Shown piece after piece: positions 33,652 through 44,629 of a stretch of 64,000 nt of DNA. A model generated the notes under the pieces. It did not search any database. It was not told the DNA's origin and saw only the letters and a list, made by a program, of their open reading frames with translations. The first letter of the stretch is position 1, and each line of letters starts with the position of its first letter. The stretch is taken from NCBI RefSeq assembly GCF_048569485.1, contig NC_134355.1:562023642-562087641 (forward strand), given 5' to 3'. The position numbers and the translations under genes are program-made. The DNA is from Anomaloglossus baeobatrachus. Lineage: Eukaryota; Chordata; Amphibia; Anura; Aromobatidae.

Positions 33652-34060
33652 TGGGCAGACCTAAGCACTCCAAAAAACCAAAGCCAAACCCGGGACAAAC
33701 AAGATGGACCGTTTCCTGACCATAAACACCCCCACTCAAACCCGGAGCACGCGTCCAAAATGGCGCCGTCGGAGAAGCAGCAGCGTTCACGCAGCCGCAG
33801 ACCCAGGAAAAGGGGGATTCCCACAGCACTGCACTCCGGGACTCTAGTGGGGATGAGGTTGAATCTGAGAAGATGAAGCTCTGGGACATCAGTAAGCATA
33901 TAAAATCAGTCCCCACCAAGCATGACTTAGAAAAGCTAGTCTGTAGGCTGCAGAACACCTATACAAAAGAGCTGCACACACTCCAGAGGGAGTTTACTGA
34001 GAGAGTAGAAGTGGAGCAGGCCCAAGACACAGCTATAAAAAACAATAAGAAAGGGACACG
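33652..34060 (+). pseudogene. L1-2 ORF1 remnant
   Basis: Starts MGRPKHSKKPKPN at 33652 and has stops near 33715 and 33730. It then carries a coiled-coil-like stretch (KLWDISKHIKSVPTKHDLEK, LQNTYTKELHTLQREF) equivalent to the part of ORF1 before the RRM. The RRM itself is missing because the following block (34065-34560) is unrelated. Confidence 0.65.
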
Positions 34061-34064
34061 CAGT

Positions 34065-34560
34065 GATGGTACCTGGTTGCAAAAAATAAACAGTTGTGCA
34101 GGAGGCTGCTCACCTATTAGGGTTGCACAACCGCGGCTGAGGTCAGTGGAATAGCCCGCGGAAGCTAGTGGAACCCATTCTGGCTGAATCCCTGCGACCG
34201 TCCCTTAGGTCTTGCTTCCGGGTAAACCACGTGATCGGGGAGACCGGAAATGCATCACCACAGGTCCTGCCGCACGACTGACACAGGCCTGATAGCTCAG
34301 CAACAGAAGGTCCTACTAAAACTGGTGAAACGCTGTGTTCCCAGAGCTGCTCCTGCTGTTAATCCCTCGGTTGGATTATAGCATATAGAGGAGCAAAGAT
34401 GGAGGCCAGGTGGAGCGCTAGGAAACAAAACTATTTACTCAAAGGGTAAAAGAACAAACCTTTTTATTATTACATCCCTTCGACGGCCACAACGCGTTTC
34501 GACAGCAATATGCTGTCTTCATCAGGTGGTGGCTGGAGCAGCTGGGGAGGGATTAAGATG
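34065..34560. repeat. Unrelated repeat inside L1-2
   Basis: Non-L1 sequence with a short inverted box AACGCGTTTCGACAGCAATATGCTGTCTTCATCAGG-type end near 34491-34528 (given by position; the key part is CAGCAATATGCTG). Such CGTTTCG...CTTCATCAGG ends occur in amphibian interspersed repeats. It lies where the ORF1 RRM should be, so it probably inserted with loss of L1 sequence. Confidence 0.45.
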
Positions 34561-34764
34561 TGAAACCGTCTTCTTCCCCCCTACAGTGCATAGAACAAAT
34601 ATTACTGTTCTAAATCGGTACATTAGTGCGAGGCAGGTACCCTCACATGTAGTTGCTCCTCCATGTTCTTCAATTCTCTTTCTATCTTCTTATCTTTCCC
34701 CTCTCTCTCTCTCATCTGGACAGCCAGGATAGCCTTATATGGGCAATTCCTCTACATAATTGGT

Positions 34765-35690
34765 AGTCTTAAACTCTGCTCCCTTACCGTAAAGGGCCTC
34801 AATATTCCACATAAAAGAAGCTAAATAAGTTATAACAGTTTCAAGCAGCATGCCTCAGTCCTACCACTCCTAGAGAAACATTTTAGACAGGACTCGGTCC
34901 CCGGGTGTTCCTCCAGATTCTACCCGACATGGTTCCACAGAACCTGTCCAGACTCCAAATCCAGAGGTGTGTCCATAGCTTTTCATAAATCCTTTGTACC
35001 TGAGGTCTTGGGGTCGCTTACCGATCCATTGGGCAGATACGTTTTTCTGAAGGTTTCTTGGGATTCTCACAGTTTTGTAATAGATAACGTTTATTTCCCC
35101 AACAAGGGTCAGCAGAGATTTGGGGCCAGCTGCCGGGCACTCCTAATGGACTGCGTAGGCCCCCTCCCTGTGATACTCTGTGGCAACTTTACCCTACCAA
35201 TGGATCCATCCATTGATGTCTCCTCTGGTAGGTCCTTTTACCCAATCTCTTCTATAGACCAAATCAAACGGCAGTTACGTGGATTGAGGCTGGTGGACGC
35301 TTGGAGGGTCCTTCAGCCAGACACAAGAGATTACACTTATTACTCATCGACCTAAAGGTTTTATAGTAGAATAGATAACTATTTTATTTATCTCCCAATC
35401 TTTTTCAGATTTCTAAATTGACTCCAAAATAGGCTCTATTCTGTAGTATGATCACACCCCCATATACCTGTCCATCCAGTTCGACTCGGCCAGGAGATCT
35501 GGCTTTACATGGCGCCTTAATGAAAACCTATTGCAAGACAACATCTGCTTGGCAGACGTGACTCAAACAATACAGAACTTCACTCTAGACCATAATGATA
35601 ACCAATACGCCCCGCCTATAAAGTGGGAAGCACTAAAGTGTGTCCTGAGGGGAGTCCTTATTAAGCATGGTAGCCAACTTAAAAAAGAAG
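34765..35690 (+). pseudogene. L1-2 ORF2, endonuclease domain and linker (decayed)
   Basis: Recognisable pieces are KGLNIPH-like sequence near 34800, then an open stretch at 34969-35355: SIAFHKSF, GRYVFLKVSW, VIDNVYFPN, LCGNFTLPMDP (in place of the usual GDLN) and DAWRVLQPD. Then KWEALKCVLRG near 35625 and IKHGSQLKKE at the DIRS boundary. Several stops, and the change of GDLN to GNFT, show it is dead. Confidence 0.75.
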
Positions 35691-36125
35691 GGAATTTTGT
35701 TTACTTACCGTAAATTCCTTTTCTTCTAGCTCCTATTGGGAGACCCAGACAATTGGGTGTATAGCTTCTGCCTCCGGAGGCCACACAAAGTATTACACTT
35801 TAAAAAGTGTAACCCCTCCCCTCTGCCTATACACCCCCCCGTGCATCACGGGCTCCTCAGTTTTGGTGCAAAAGCAGGAAGGAGGATACTTCTAAATTGG
35901 TCTAAGGTAAATTCAATCCGAAGGATGTTCGGAGAACTGAAAACCATGAACCAAAAGAACAATTCAACATGAACAACATGTGTACACAAAAGAACAACAG
36001 CCCGAAGGGAACAGGGGCGGTTGCTGGGTCTTCCAATAGGAGCTAGAAGAAAAGGAATTTACGGTAAGTAAACAAAATTCCCTTCTTCTTTGTCGCTCCA
36101 TTGGGAGACCCAGACAATTGGGACG
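35691..36125. repeat. DIRS-C left terminal repeat and ICR
   Basis: The left tip has GTTTACTTACCGTAAATTCC, then TTTTCTTCTAGCTCC and the ITR. The ICR at 36018-36110 repeats the tip inverted (GGAATTTACGGTAAGTAAAC) and continues with TTCTTTGTCGCTCC, the complement of the far right tip (GGAGCGACAAAGAA at 41724-41737). An approximately 133-bp ITR follows the tip. Confidence 0.9.
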
Positions 36126-36191
36126 TCCAAAAGCAGTCCCTGGGTGGGTAAAAGAATACCCTGAGAAAAAGAGCCAACAACGGCCCTCCTC

Positions 36192-37260
36192 TTACAGGTG
36201 GGCAACCGCCGCCTGAAGGACTAGCCTACCTAGACTGGCATCCGCCGAAGCATAGGTATGCACCTGATAGTGTTTCGTGAAAGTGTGCAGACTAGACCAG
36301 GTAGCTGCCTGACACACCTGCTGAGCCGTCGCCCGGTGCCGCAATGCCCAGGACGCACCCACGGCTCTGGTAGAATGGGCTTTCAGCCCTGAAGGAATCG
36401 GAAGCCCAGAAGAACGGTAGGCTTCAAAAATCGGTTCCTTGATCCACCGAGCCAAGGTTGACTTGGAAGCCTGCGACCCCTTACGCTGGCCAGCGACAAG
36501 GACAAAGAGCGCATCAGAACGGCGCAGTGGCGTCGTGCGAGACACGTAGATCCGGAGTGCTCTCACTAGATCTAACAAATGCAAATCCTTTTCACATTGG
36601 TGAATTGGATGAGGGCAAAATGAAGGTAAGGAAATATCCTGATTGAGATGAAAAGGGGACACCACTTTGGGGAGAAAGTCCGGGACCGGACGCAGAACCA
36701 CCTTATCCTGGTGAAATACCAGGAAGGGGGCTTTGCATGACAGCGCTGCAAGCTCTGACACTCTTCGGAGTGATGTGACTGCCACTAGAAATGCCACCTT
36801 CTGCGAAAGACGTGATAGAGAGACATCCTTCAGCGGCTCGAAAGGTGGTTTCTGAAGAGCCCGTAGAACCCTGTTGAGATCCCAGGGTTCCAGTGGACGC
36901 TTGTAAGGTGGAACTATGTGGCAAGCTCCCTGCAGGAACGTGCGGACCTGCGGAAGCCTGGCTAGACGCTTTTGAAAAAACACGGAAAGCGCCGAGACTT
37001 GTCCCTTGAGAGAGCCGAGAGACAAACCCTTGTCCATTCCAGATTGAAGGAAGGAAAGAAACGTGGGTAAGGCAAACGGCCAGGGGGTAAACCCCTTATC
37101 AGAGCACCAGGCTAAGAAGATCCTCCAAGCCCTGTGATAGATCCTGGCTGACGTTGGTTTCCTGGCCTGTCTCATAGTGGCAATGACCTCTTGAGATAAC
37201 CCTGAGGACGCTAGGAGCCAGGACTCAATGGCCACACAGTCAGGTTGAGGGCCGCAGAAT
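36192..37260 (-). CDS. DIRS-C tyrosine recombinase region
   Basis: The recombinase domain forms the C-terminal part of a long minus-strand frame (to 39056) whose beginning overlaps the RT frame and is probably not the functional product in that part. Visible are an SAM-like N-terminal part (ARIYHRAWRIFLAWCS, LPTFLSFLQSG), the first arginine box TSLRRVSELAALS, HSTRAVGASWALRH (HxxR) and FTKHYQVHTYAS with the nucleophilic tyrosine near the C-terminus. The enzyme is known to insert the circular DIRS DNA without target duplication. The domain looks complete. How the frame is translated is not visible; DIRS-type elements are known to use overlapping frames. Confidence 0.85.
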
Positions 37261-37297
37261 TCAGATGGAAAAATGGCCCTTGAGACAGCAAGTCTGG

Positions 37298-39358
37298 TCA
37301 GTCTGGGAGCGCCCACGGTTGACCCACCGTGAGGTGCCACAAGTCCGGGTACCACGACCTCCTCGGCCAGTCTGGAGCGACGAGGATGGCGCGGCGGCAG
37401 TCGGACCTGATCTTGCGCAACACTCTGGGCAGCATTGCCAGAGGAGGGAATACATAAGGCAGTCGAAACTGCGACCAATCCTGAACTAAGGCGTCCGCCG
37501 CCAGAGCTCTGTGATCCTGAGACCGTGCCATGAATGCCGGGACTTTGTTGTTGTGCCGAGACGCCATTAGATCGACGTCCGGCGTTCCCCAGCGGCAACA
37601 GATCTCTTGAAACACGTCCGGGTGAAGAGACCATTCCCCTGCGTCCATGCCCTGGCGACTGAGAAAGTCTGCTTCCCAGTTTTCTACACCTGGGATGTGA
37701 ACCGCGGAGATGGTGGAGGCTGTGGCCTCCGCCCACAGCAGAATCCGCCGAACTTCTTGGAAGGCTTGACGACTGCGAGTGCCGCCCTGGTGGTTGATGT
37801 ACGCGACCGCCGTGGCGTTGTCCGACTGTATGCGGATCTGCCTGCCCTCCAGCCACCGATGGAACGCTTTTAGGGCTAGATACACTGCCCTTATCTCCAG
37901 AACATTGATCTGAAGGGAGGACTCTGTCGGAGACCAGGTTCCCTGACCCTTGTGGTGGAGAAAAACCGCTCCCCACCCTGACAGACTCGCGTCCGTCGTG
38001 ACCACAGCCCAGGATGGGGGCAGGAAAGATTTTCCCTTCGACAGGGAAGTGGGAAGAAGCCACCACTGAAGAGAGGTCTTGGCTGCCAGAGAAAGAGAGA
38101 CGTTCCTGTCTAAGGATGTCGACCTCTTGTCCCATTTGCTGAGAATGTCCCATTGGAGTGGACGCAGATGAAACTGCGCAAAGGGAACTGCCTCTATTGC
38201 TGCCACCATCTTCCCCAGGAAGTGCATGAGGCGCCTCAAGGGGTGTGACTGGGCCCGAAGGAGAGATTGCACCCCTGTTTGCAGCGAACGCTGTTTGTCC
38301 AGCGGTAGCTTGACTATCGCTGAGAGAGTATGAAACTCCATCCCGAGGTAAGTCAGTGATTGGGTCGGAGTCAATTTTGACTTTGGGAAATTGATGATCC
38401 ACCCGAACCTCTGGAGCGTCTCCAGAGCCACGGTTAGACTGTGTTGACATGCCACCCGGGAGGGTGCCTTGACTAGGAGATCGTCTAAGTAAGGGATCAC
38501 TGAGTGGCCCTGAGAATGTAGGACCGCCACCACGAATGCCATGACCTTGGTGAAGACCCGTGGGGCTGTCGCCAGGCCGAAAGGCAGTGCCACAAACTGA
38601 AGGTGTTCGTCCCCAATGGCGAAACGCAGGAAGCGTTGATGCTCTGGAGCGATCGGCACGTGGAGATAGGCATCCCTGATGTCGATTGATGCCAGGAAGT
38701 CTCCTTGGGACATCGAATCGATGACAGAGCGGAGGGATTCCATGCGAAACCGCCTGGTTCTCACATGTCTGTTGAGCAATTTGAGGTCCAAAACGGGACG
38801 GAATGAACCGTCCTTTTTTGGTACCACGAACAGGTTCGAGTAAAAGCCGCGACCACGTTCCTGAAGGGGAACGGGGATCACAACTCCTTCTGTCTTCAGA
38901 GTGTCCACCGCCTGAAAAAGTGCAACGGTTCGCTCGGGGGGCGGAGATGTTCTGAAAAAATGAGTCGGAGGACGAGAGCTGAACTCTATCCTGTAACCGT
39001 GAGACAGAATGTCCCTCACCCATCGGTCTTGGACATGTGGCCACCAGGCGTCGCAAAAGCGGGAGAGCCTGCCACCGACCGAGGATGCGGTTTGGGGAGG
39101 CCGAAAGTCATGAGGAGGCCGCCTTGGAGACGGTGCCTCCGGCGGTCTTTGGAGGATGTGACTTAGACCGCCATGCAGAAGAGTTTCTCTGGCTCTTCTG
39201 TGGCCTGTTGGACGATGAGGATTGGGACCTGGCTGAGGGCCGAAAGGACCGAAACCTCGCTTGAATTTTTCGTTGCTGAGGTCTCTTTGGTTTGGGCTGG
39301 GGTAAGGACGAGTCCTTTCCCTTGGATTGCTTAATAATTTCATCCAATTGTTCGCCAA
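37298..39358 (-). CDS. DIRS-C RT-RNase H polyprotein region
   Basis: An open minus-strand frame of 686 codons. Order: a basic proline-rich N-terminus, WVRDILSHGYRIEF, the RT domain (GFYSNLFVVPKKDGS, DIRDAYLHVPIAPEHQ, LPFGLATAPRVF, catalytic YLDDLLVKA), RNase H (TTDASLSGWGAVF, LEIRAVYLALKAF, QSDNATAVAYINHQGG, ISAVHIPGVENWEADFLSR) and a last domain (VDLMASRHNNK, VAPDWPRRSWYP) sometimes likened to a methyltransferase. RNase H is joined directly to RT as in other DIRS. There is no aspartic protease or DDE integrase, which separates it from LTR retrotransposons. Confidence 0.88.
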   Translation of the reverse strand: MANNWMKLLSNPRERTRPYPSPNQRDLSNEKFKRGFGPFGPQPGPNPHRPTGHRRARETLLHGGLSHILQRPPEAPSPRRPPHDFRPPQTASSVGGRLSRFCDAWWPHVQDRWVRDILSHGYRIEFSSRPPTHFFRTSPPPERTVALFQAVDTLKTEGVVIPVPLQERGRGFYSNLFVVPKKDGSFRPVLDLKLLNRHVRTRRFRMESLRSVIDSMSQGDFLASIDIRDAYLHVPIAPEHQRFLRFAIGDEHLQFVALPFGLATAPRVFTKVMAFVVAVLHSQGHSVIPYLDDLLVKAPSRVACQHSLTVALETLQRFGWIINFPKSKLTPTQSLTYLGMEFHTLSAIVKLPLDKQRSLQTGVQSLLRAQSHPLRRLMHFLGKMVAAIEAVPFAQFHLRPLQWDILSKWDKRSTSLDRNVSLSLAAKTSLQWWLLPTSLSKGKSFLPPSWAVVTTDASLSGWGAVFLHHKGQGTWSPTESSLQINVLEIRAVYLALKAFHRWLEGRQIRIQSDNATAVAYINHQGGTRSRQAFQEVRRILLWAEATASTISAVHIPGVENWEADFLSRQGMDAGEWSLHPDVFQEICCRWGTPDVDLMASRHNNKVPAFMARSQDHRALAADALVQDWSQFRLPYVFPPLAMLPRVLRKIRSDCRRAILVAPDWPRRSWYPDLWHLTVGQPWALPD

Positions 39359-40643
39359 ACAATCGGTCGCCAGAAAAGGGCAAACCGGTCAAGAACTTCT
39401 TGGAAGCAGAGTCTGCCTTCCATTCGCGTAGCCACATGGCCCTGCGGACTGCCACCGAATTGGCGGATGCTACCGCTGTACGGCTAGCCGAGTCCAGGAC
39501 AGCATTCATGGCGTAGGATGAAAATACCGACGCCTGAGACGTTAAAGACGCTACTTGCGGAGCAGAGGTACGGGTGACCGCATTAATCTCAGACAGACAA
39601 GCTGAGATAGCCTGGAGTGCCCACACTGCTGCAAAGGCTGGGGCAAAGGACGCGCCTATGGCTTCATAGATGGATTTCATTAGGAGCTCTATCTGCCTGT
39701 CCGTGGCATCCTTGAGCGTTGAACCGTCAGCCACTGCTTCTACGGATCTAGCCGCCAGTATAGAGACTGGAGGATCCACCTTGGGACATTGAGCCCAACC
39801 CTTAACTACGTCAGAGGGGAAGGGGTAACGTGTGTCATTAAGGCGTTTAGTAAAGCGCTTGTCCGGGAAAGCCCTGTGCTTCTGGACAGCATCTTTGAAG
39901 TTCGAGTGATCGAAGAAAAAACTCCGAGTACGTTTGGGAAACCTAAATTGGTGTTTCTCCTGCTGTGCTGCCGACTCCTCTATAGGTAGAGCTGGGGGAG
40001 AAAGATCTAGCACCTGGTTGATGGACGCTATAAGGTCATTTACTATGGCGTCCCCTTCAGGTGTATCAAGATTGAGAGCAACGTCAGGGTCAGAGTCCTG
40101 GGCTGCGACCTCCGCCTCATCCTCTAGAGAGTCCTCAAGCTGAGACCCCGAACAGCGTGATGAAGTCGGGGAAGATTCTAAGCGAGCCCGCTTAGCCGGT
40201 CTGGGACTGCGGTCCGTGCCGGAGTCCTCCACGTAATAACTAGAGGCCACCCCAGGAGCACGCTTCGTCGCAGACCGAGAGGGGCCTGGGGGCGATCCCG
40301 CAGTGCCCGGGGCCTGTGTAAGGGCCGGTCTGGGCTGCAAAGCTTCTAGTATCTTAGCAGACCATTTGTCCATAGACTGAGCCATGGATTGTGAAAGTGA
40401 CTCAGAGAGTTTCTCAGCAAAAGCTGCAAACTCTGTCCCTGCCGCCTGGACAGGGGAAGCCGGCGGTTCTACCTGGGCCGAGGGTCCCACCAGTGCCCCA
40501 GGCTCCGGCTGAGCGAGTGCCACATGGCCCGAGCATTGCTCACAGTGAGGGTAGGTGGAACCTGCAGGTAGCATAGCCGCACAAGAGGTACAGGTTGCAA
40601 AATAACCCTGTGTCTTGGCACCCTTGCTCCTTGTGAACGACAT
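39108..40643 (-). CDS. DIRS-C gag-like protein
   Basis: The best start is the Met at 40643 (MSFTRSKGAKTQ), because the homologous frame in DIRS-E begins with the matching MSSVKRKGAK. Residues about 16-40 hold a CxxC...CxxC zinc-ribbon-like motif (CTSC then CEQC). A Gln/Ser/Pro-rich region, an acidic region (EDEAEVAAQDSDPD) and the conserved core (FRFPKRTRSFFFDH, VDPPVSILAARSVEAV, FSGDRLFGEQLDEIIK) follow, with a basic tail. A role in particle or RNA packaging is inferred from position only. It overlaps the RT frame by about 250 bp. Confidence 0.75.
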   Translation of the reverse strand: MSFTRSKGAKTQGYFATCTSCAAMLPAGSTYPHCEQCSGHVALAQPEPGALVGPSAQVEPPASPVQAAGTEFAAFAEKLSESLSQSMAQSMDKWSAKILEALQPRPALTQAPGTAGSPPGPSRSATKRAPGVASSYYVEDSGTDRSPRPAKRARLESSPTSSRCSGSQLEDSLEDEAEVAAQDSDPDVALNLDTPEGDAIVNDLIASINQVLDLSPPALPIEESAAQQEKHQFRFPKRTRSFFFDHSNFKDAVQKHRAFPDKRFTKRLNDTRYPFPSDVVKGWAQCPKVDPPVSILAARSVEAVADGSTLKDATDRQIELLMKSIYEAIGASFAPAFAAVWALQAISACLSEINAVTRTSAPQVASLTSQASVFSSYAMNAVLDSASRTAVASANSVAVRRAMWLREWKADSASKKFLTGLPFSGDRLFGEQLDEIIKQSKGKDSSLPQPKPKRPQQRKIQARFRSFRPSARSQSSSSNRPQKSQRNSSAWRSKSHPPKTAGGTVSKAASS

Positions 40644-41738
40644 GCTATAGTCTCCCAGGAGAGTGATCACTGAGGGATATATAGCCACAAGCTAACAGTA
40701 CAGCCGAACCGAGAAAATGTATACAATATAATATATATATATATATATATATACAGTTCAGCACTCTAGGGGGCCCAGCACCGGTGGGAAGAAGCCACCT
40801 GGCTTACCGACCGCTCAAGCAGTGTGTAGCCACCAGATTCCCTGCCTCGGGTCTCCCAGAGGTGCTGCCAGAAGTCCTCCACCGGCAGAATGTGCTTAAA
40901 ACATGGCCTTCGGCGTTCACAGGGGAGGAGGGAGCCGTGGGCGTAACCACAAAAGTGCGGGAATCTGGTGCCCCAGAGTGAATAGTGAGGGGGGCGGAGG
41001 ACAGCCAAGTGTGCTCCAGCCCTCACTGTCGGCGTCAGACCGACCGTCCCGCCCTTCCCCCTGACTGGCAGGCCCGGGGGCGGGAGTTTAAGGCACTAGG
41101 CCGCAAAAGCCGGGGACTAAAGTTAAAAACCGCGGCCGGCAAGCAGGCGCGGTCGGCGCGGTAGTCCCGGTCTCATACCAACAGCGCAGTCGCTGCAGCG
41201 TCTGAGGTCAAGGTGTTCCATGCACCGTCCCCAAGGGGACACAGAGTACCTGTAGATGCAGGGCCCTGTCCCTGATGATACTCAGTCTCCTGTCCGACAG
41301 AATCCCACAGGGGCTGCGGAGGGAGCCCGGTCCCAGTGCCTGGATGACCGGATAGGATCCCACTTCTCCCAGAGCCCCTAAGGGATGGGGAAGGAAAACG
41401 GCATGTGGCTCCGGCCTGTGTACCCGCAATGGGTACCTCAACCTTAACAACACCGCCGACTTAGTGGGGTGAGAAGGGAGCATGCCGGGAGCCCTGTTAG
41501 GGCCCTCTTTTCTGCCATCCGATATAATCAGCAGCTGCTGCTGACTAAAAATGGGAGCATGAGTGCATGTGTGCCTCCTTCAACACAAAGCATACAACTG
41601 AGGAGCCCGTGATGCACGGGGGGGTGTATAGGCAGAGGGGAGGGGTTACACTTTTTAAAGTGTAATACTTTGTGTGGCCTCCGGAGGCAGAAGCTATACA
41701 CCCAATTGTCTGGGTCTCCCAAAGGAGCGACAAAGAAG
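40644..41738 (-). repeat. DIRS-C leader and right terminal repeat
   Basis: The non-coding leader upstream of gag in coding sense includes an (AT)n tract at about 40727-40752, is GC-rich at 40980-41180, and ends with the right ITR (about 41597-41727), which is inverted relative to 35730-35862. Confidence 0.82.
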
Positions 41739-43400
41739 ATAGGCTTGAGGAGATCAAAACACTTTCTTCCCAGATCCTTGACCTGGAATGTCTTCATAAG
41801 CGTACTCAGGCTCAGGACATATATGCCCAATTGTCTACAGCTAGGCAAAAAATATTATCCATAATAGATCTAAGTGTTGGAGGAAAAAATGTATGAGTCG
41901 CTTCTACCAGCTGGGGAATTGGAGTGGCAAATTTCTATCCAGAGCTTTACACCCACATAGTTTTGCTACTCACTTATTGTTCATAAAAGATCACACTGGG
42001 AAGACGGTCCATGATATAAAGGGCATTCTTCAGGGGTTTAGGGACTATTATCAAGCCCTTTACAATATCAAGGGCCACTTTAATGACCTCCCGAAGCAGC
42101 AACTAACGGTGAAATTCCATTCATATCTTCAAGCTACCAGGCTACCTGAGCTGCCACCTGAAACCTTGGCAGCCCTAGAAGACGATTTCTCCCTAGAGGA
42201 GATGACGGGTGTCATTAAAGACTTAAAATCCAGGAAGAGTCCAGGACCTGATGGGTTCACAGCGGTATTTTTTAAGCACTTTATTGATCAATTTAGCCCT
42301 CAGTTCCTGTCTGATTGTATCCACCTGTCCAAAGGTGGACTCTTCCCGAAGCAGGCACTTGCTGCTGCGCATATCATATACCTCCCCAAACAGGTCAAAG
42401 ACCCTTCCCAGTGTGCAAACTACAGGCCAATCTCATTGATCAACATTGACATCAAAATGTACGCCAAGCTCATCTTGAGTAAGTTGAGGCCGCTCCTTCC
42501 TCAGATGATAAGGAATGACCAGCTGGGGTTTGTTATTGGGCGAGAATCAACAAACAACACAATACAGACCATTTCTCTGATTAACAGGGTGAAGAGAGCA
42601 GGGATACCCACGTGCATCCTGTCGGTTGATGCCGACAAGGCCTTTGACAGGGCACACTGCGACTTCATGTTTCAGGCCCTGGAGATGGCCGGCTTCTAGA
42701 GGACCATGTTGCATAGAATCTCAGCTTTATACTCGTCCACTATAGCTCAGATTAAGGTTAACGGGGCATCTCCCAACCTTTCGACATTAAAAATGGAATG
42801 CGTCACGGGTGCCCGTTTTCCCCCTGCTTTATGTTCTGACCATGGAGCGTGTTGCAGTAGCAATAAGGAATAACGACTCGATCAGGCGTGTCCCGGCTCC
42901 ATGCAGGGAAGACAAGTTGGCTCTTTTCGCGGACGACATTTTACTGTTCATAACAAGCCATAACAATACATTTATTTATATACATATATAATTATGCATG
43001 AGCTTCATAGGTGCGGGGTATTAAGTAACTTCAAAATGAACACACACAAGTCAGAGGCACTCAATAATTCCCTACCGCGGAAGGTGATTGAGCAGCTCCA
43101 TGCATCTTTCCCTTTCCGCTGGCAGGAGAAATCACTGCCATATTTTGTCATTGAACTAACAGCTGATGTTGCTTTCCTGTATGGAGCAAACTGCTTCAAT
43201 ATCCTGGGGAGGGTGGAATGTAATCTCCAGTGGTGGAATAAAATACCAATATCTTGGTTTGGTAGAATTAATACAATAAAGATGGATATCCTGCCCCGCT
43301 TGCTATATTTCTTCCAGGTAATACCTATCCCATTGCCAGGCTCCTTTTTCTCACGATTAAAATCAGCTATAACTAAATTTATTTGAGCCCATAAACGTCC
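41739..43400 (+). pseudogene. L1-2 ORF2, reverse transcriptase region
   Basis: ORF2 resumes with DRLEEIKTLSSQ and ECLHKRTQAQD. After a stop near 41890, MSRFYQLGNWSGKFLSR opens a frame to 42699 with RT motifs SRKSPGPDGFTAVFFKHF, YRPISLINIDIKMYAKL, DQLGFVIGRE and SVDADKAFDRAHC. Further pieces give ALFADDILLFIT (FADD, near 42925), then a short TATATA-rich insertion near 42960-43000 and the thumb region. It is interrupted by several stops and frame changes. Confidence 0.82.
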
Positions 43401-44629
43401 TCGAATAGCTTATAACACACTAAGCAAACCCAAGACTGTTGAAGGGACTAGTCTCCCGGATTTCGTGCTATACAAGAACGCCTCTCTCGGGACATGCCTC
43501 CTTGATCTGTATCACCATAGGGATTCCAAAAGGTGGGTTGAGGTGGCGATGACAAATATTGATCATGACCCTCTTGTGGTGATGTGGTCGACAGCGTCCA
43601 CACACCTGAGCACCCACGCACGGCCGTTTCTCACTAAAAACCTGGCCTTCTTCCTTGGGAAGGCTATCCCGCGTCTGGGCATTTCCACCATTCCCGGCCT
43701 GCTTATGCCACTATGTAACAAACATTTATTCCCCGCAGGCCTATCCAGTTACACCTTTCTAAATGAAACTAGAGACTCAGCGCCAATAATAAAAGACTTT
43801 GTTTCCTGGCCCCTTCATTCCAAACAACTTTGTCCCCGCCCGCGCTTGGCTCTGTTACGAGCAACTGAAGAGCTTTATCAAGTTCTTCTCTCCACAAACG
43901 AACATTTATAGAATATTGACCCCACTTGAAACTCGGTGTCTCGGGAAGGATCCTCCAGAGCATGCTGTCTCCTTGCTATATAAGATGTTCCAATCTAGGT
44001 TACCTGACTCAGATTGTGATCTCTCCTTTTTCTTAAAATGGGAGGGGAATCTGGGGAGAGCACTTGTCCCTGAGGAACGTACGAAATTACTCCTCTTTAC
44101 CCACAAATCGTCACTGAACGTAGTGTCACAGGAGAGGGGACATAAGATTGTCTCCAGATGGTACTGCTGTCCTTCGAGCATCCAAGCTATGTTCCCATCT
44201 GTCCCTGATACTTGTTGGCGATGCACGAGGGATCACGGGTCTTACCTCCATATTTGGTGGTTCTGTCCACCTATTTGATGCTTTTAGGGAGACGTGTTTG
44301 CCCTGCCCAATAAAGTGTCTTCTACCAAGTTCCAACCTAAGCGGGACCTGGCCCTCTTGTCTCTTTGCAATATTTCGATTGCCAGCTACAAAAAAGGCCT
44401 ACTGAGACATTTCCTGATGGGGGCATGGTGCTTAATTCCCAGGTACTGGAAATGGCCAGATGTGCCTTCACGTGCAGAACTGGTTTCTGAGCTTAATGTG
44501 TTATTCCGGATGGAGGAACTGATTGGCCAGGCGACGGACTCAACGGAGAAAGTGACTGGACTATGGACACCATGGATCATATTTAGGGAGACCCGGGAAC
44601 GGACATCCTGGCTTCAGGACTTAAATTAG
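43401..44629 (+). pseudogene. L1-2 ORF2, C-terminal region
   Basis: Segments in at least three frames match the L1 C-terminal half, including the cysteine motif DTCWRCTRDHG then LHIWWFCP near 44210-44270. It ends at a stop at 44627-44629 in the frame ending EKVTGLWTPW...RETRER. A 3' UTR of about 320 bp follows without an evident poly(A) tail. Confidence 0.75.

Larger units (their letters stand above)
35691..41738 (-). mobile_element. DIRS-C: nearly whole DIRS1-like retrotransposon inside L1-2
   Basis: About 6.05 kb on the minus strand. The left ITR (about 35730-35862) and right ITR (about 41597-41727) are inverted copies differing at only a few places. The ICR (about 36018-36110) is the complement of both ends joined together. 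The gag-like, RT-RNase H and recombinase frames are each open over their full expected length, so it looks whole, with no obvious break. The host L1 sequence carries AAGAAG at the junction, and the same bases occur at both element edges and in the ICR centre, consistent with tyrosine-recombinase integration at a short shared core. Close ITR identity suggests youth, though ITRs may be equalised during replication. Confidence 0.93.

Noticed and set aside
36192-37260. Phage or bacterial integrase from horizontal transfer
   Set aside because: The domain lies within a DIRS element with ITRs, ICR and RT-RNase H, which explains it fully.
37261-39056. N-terminal two thirds of the long minus-strand frame that ends in the DIRS-C recombinase
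   Set aside because: It overlaps the true RT-RNase H frame out of phase and is Ser/Arg/Gly-rich without domain motifs. Only the C-terminal recombinase part is supported. The same applies to the equivalent frame in DIRS-E.
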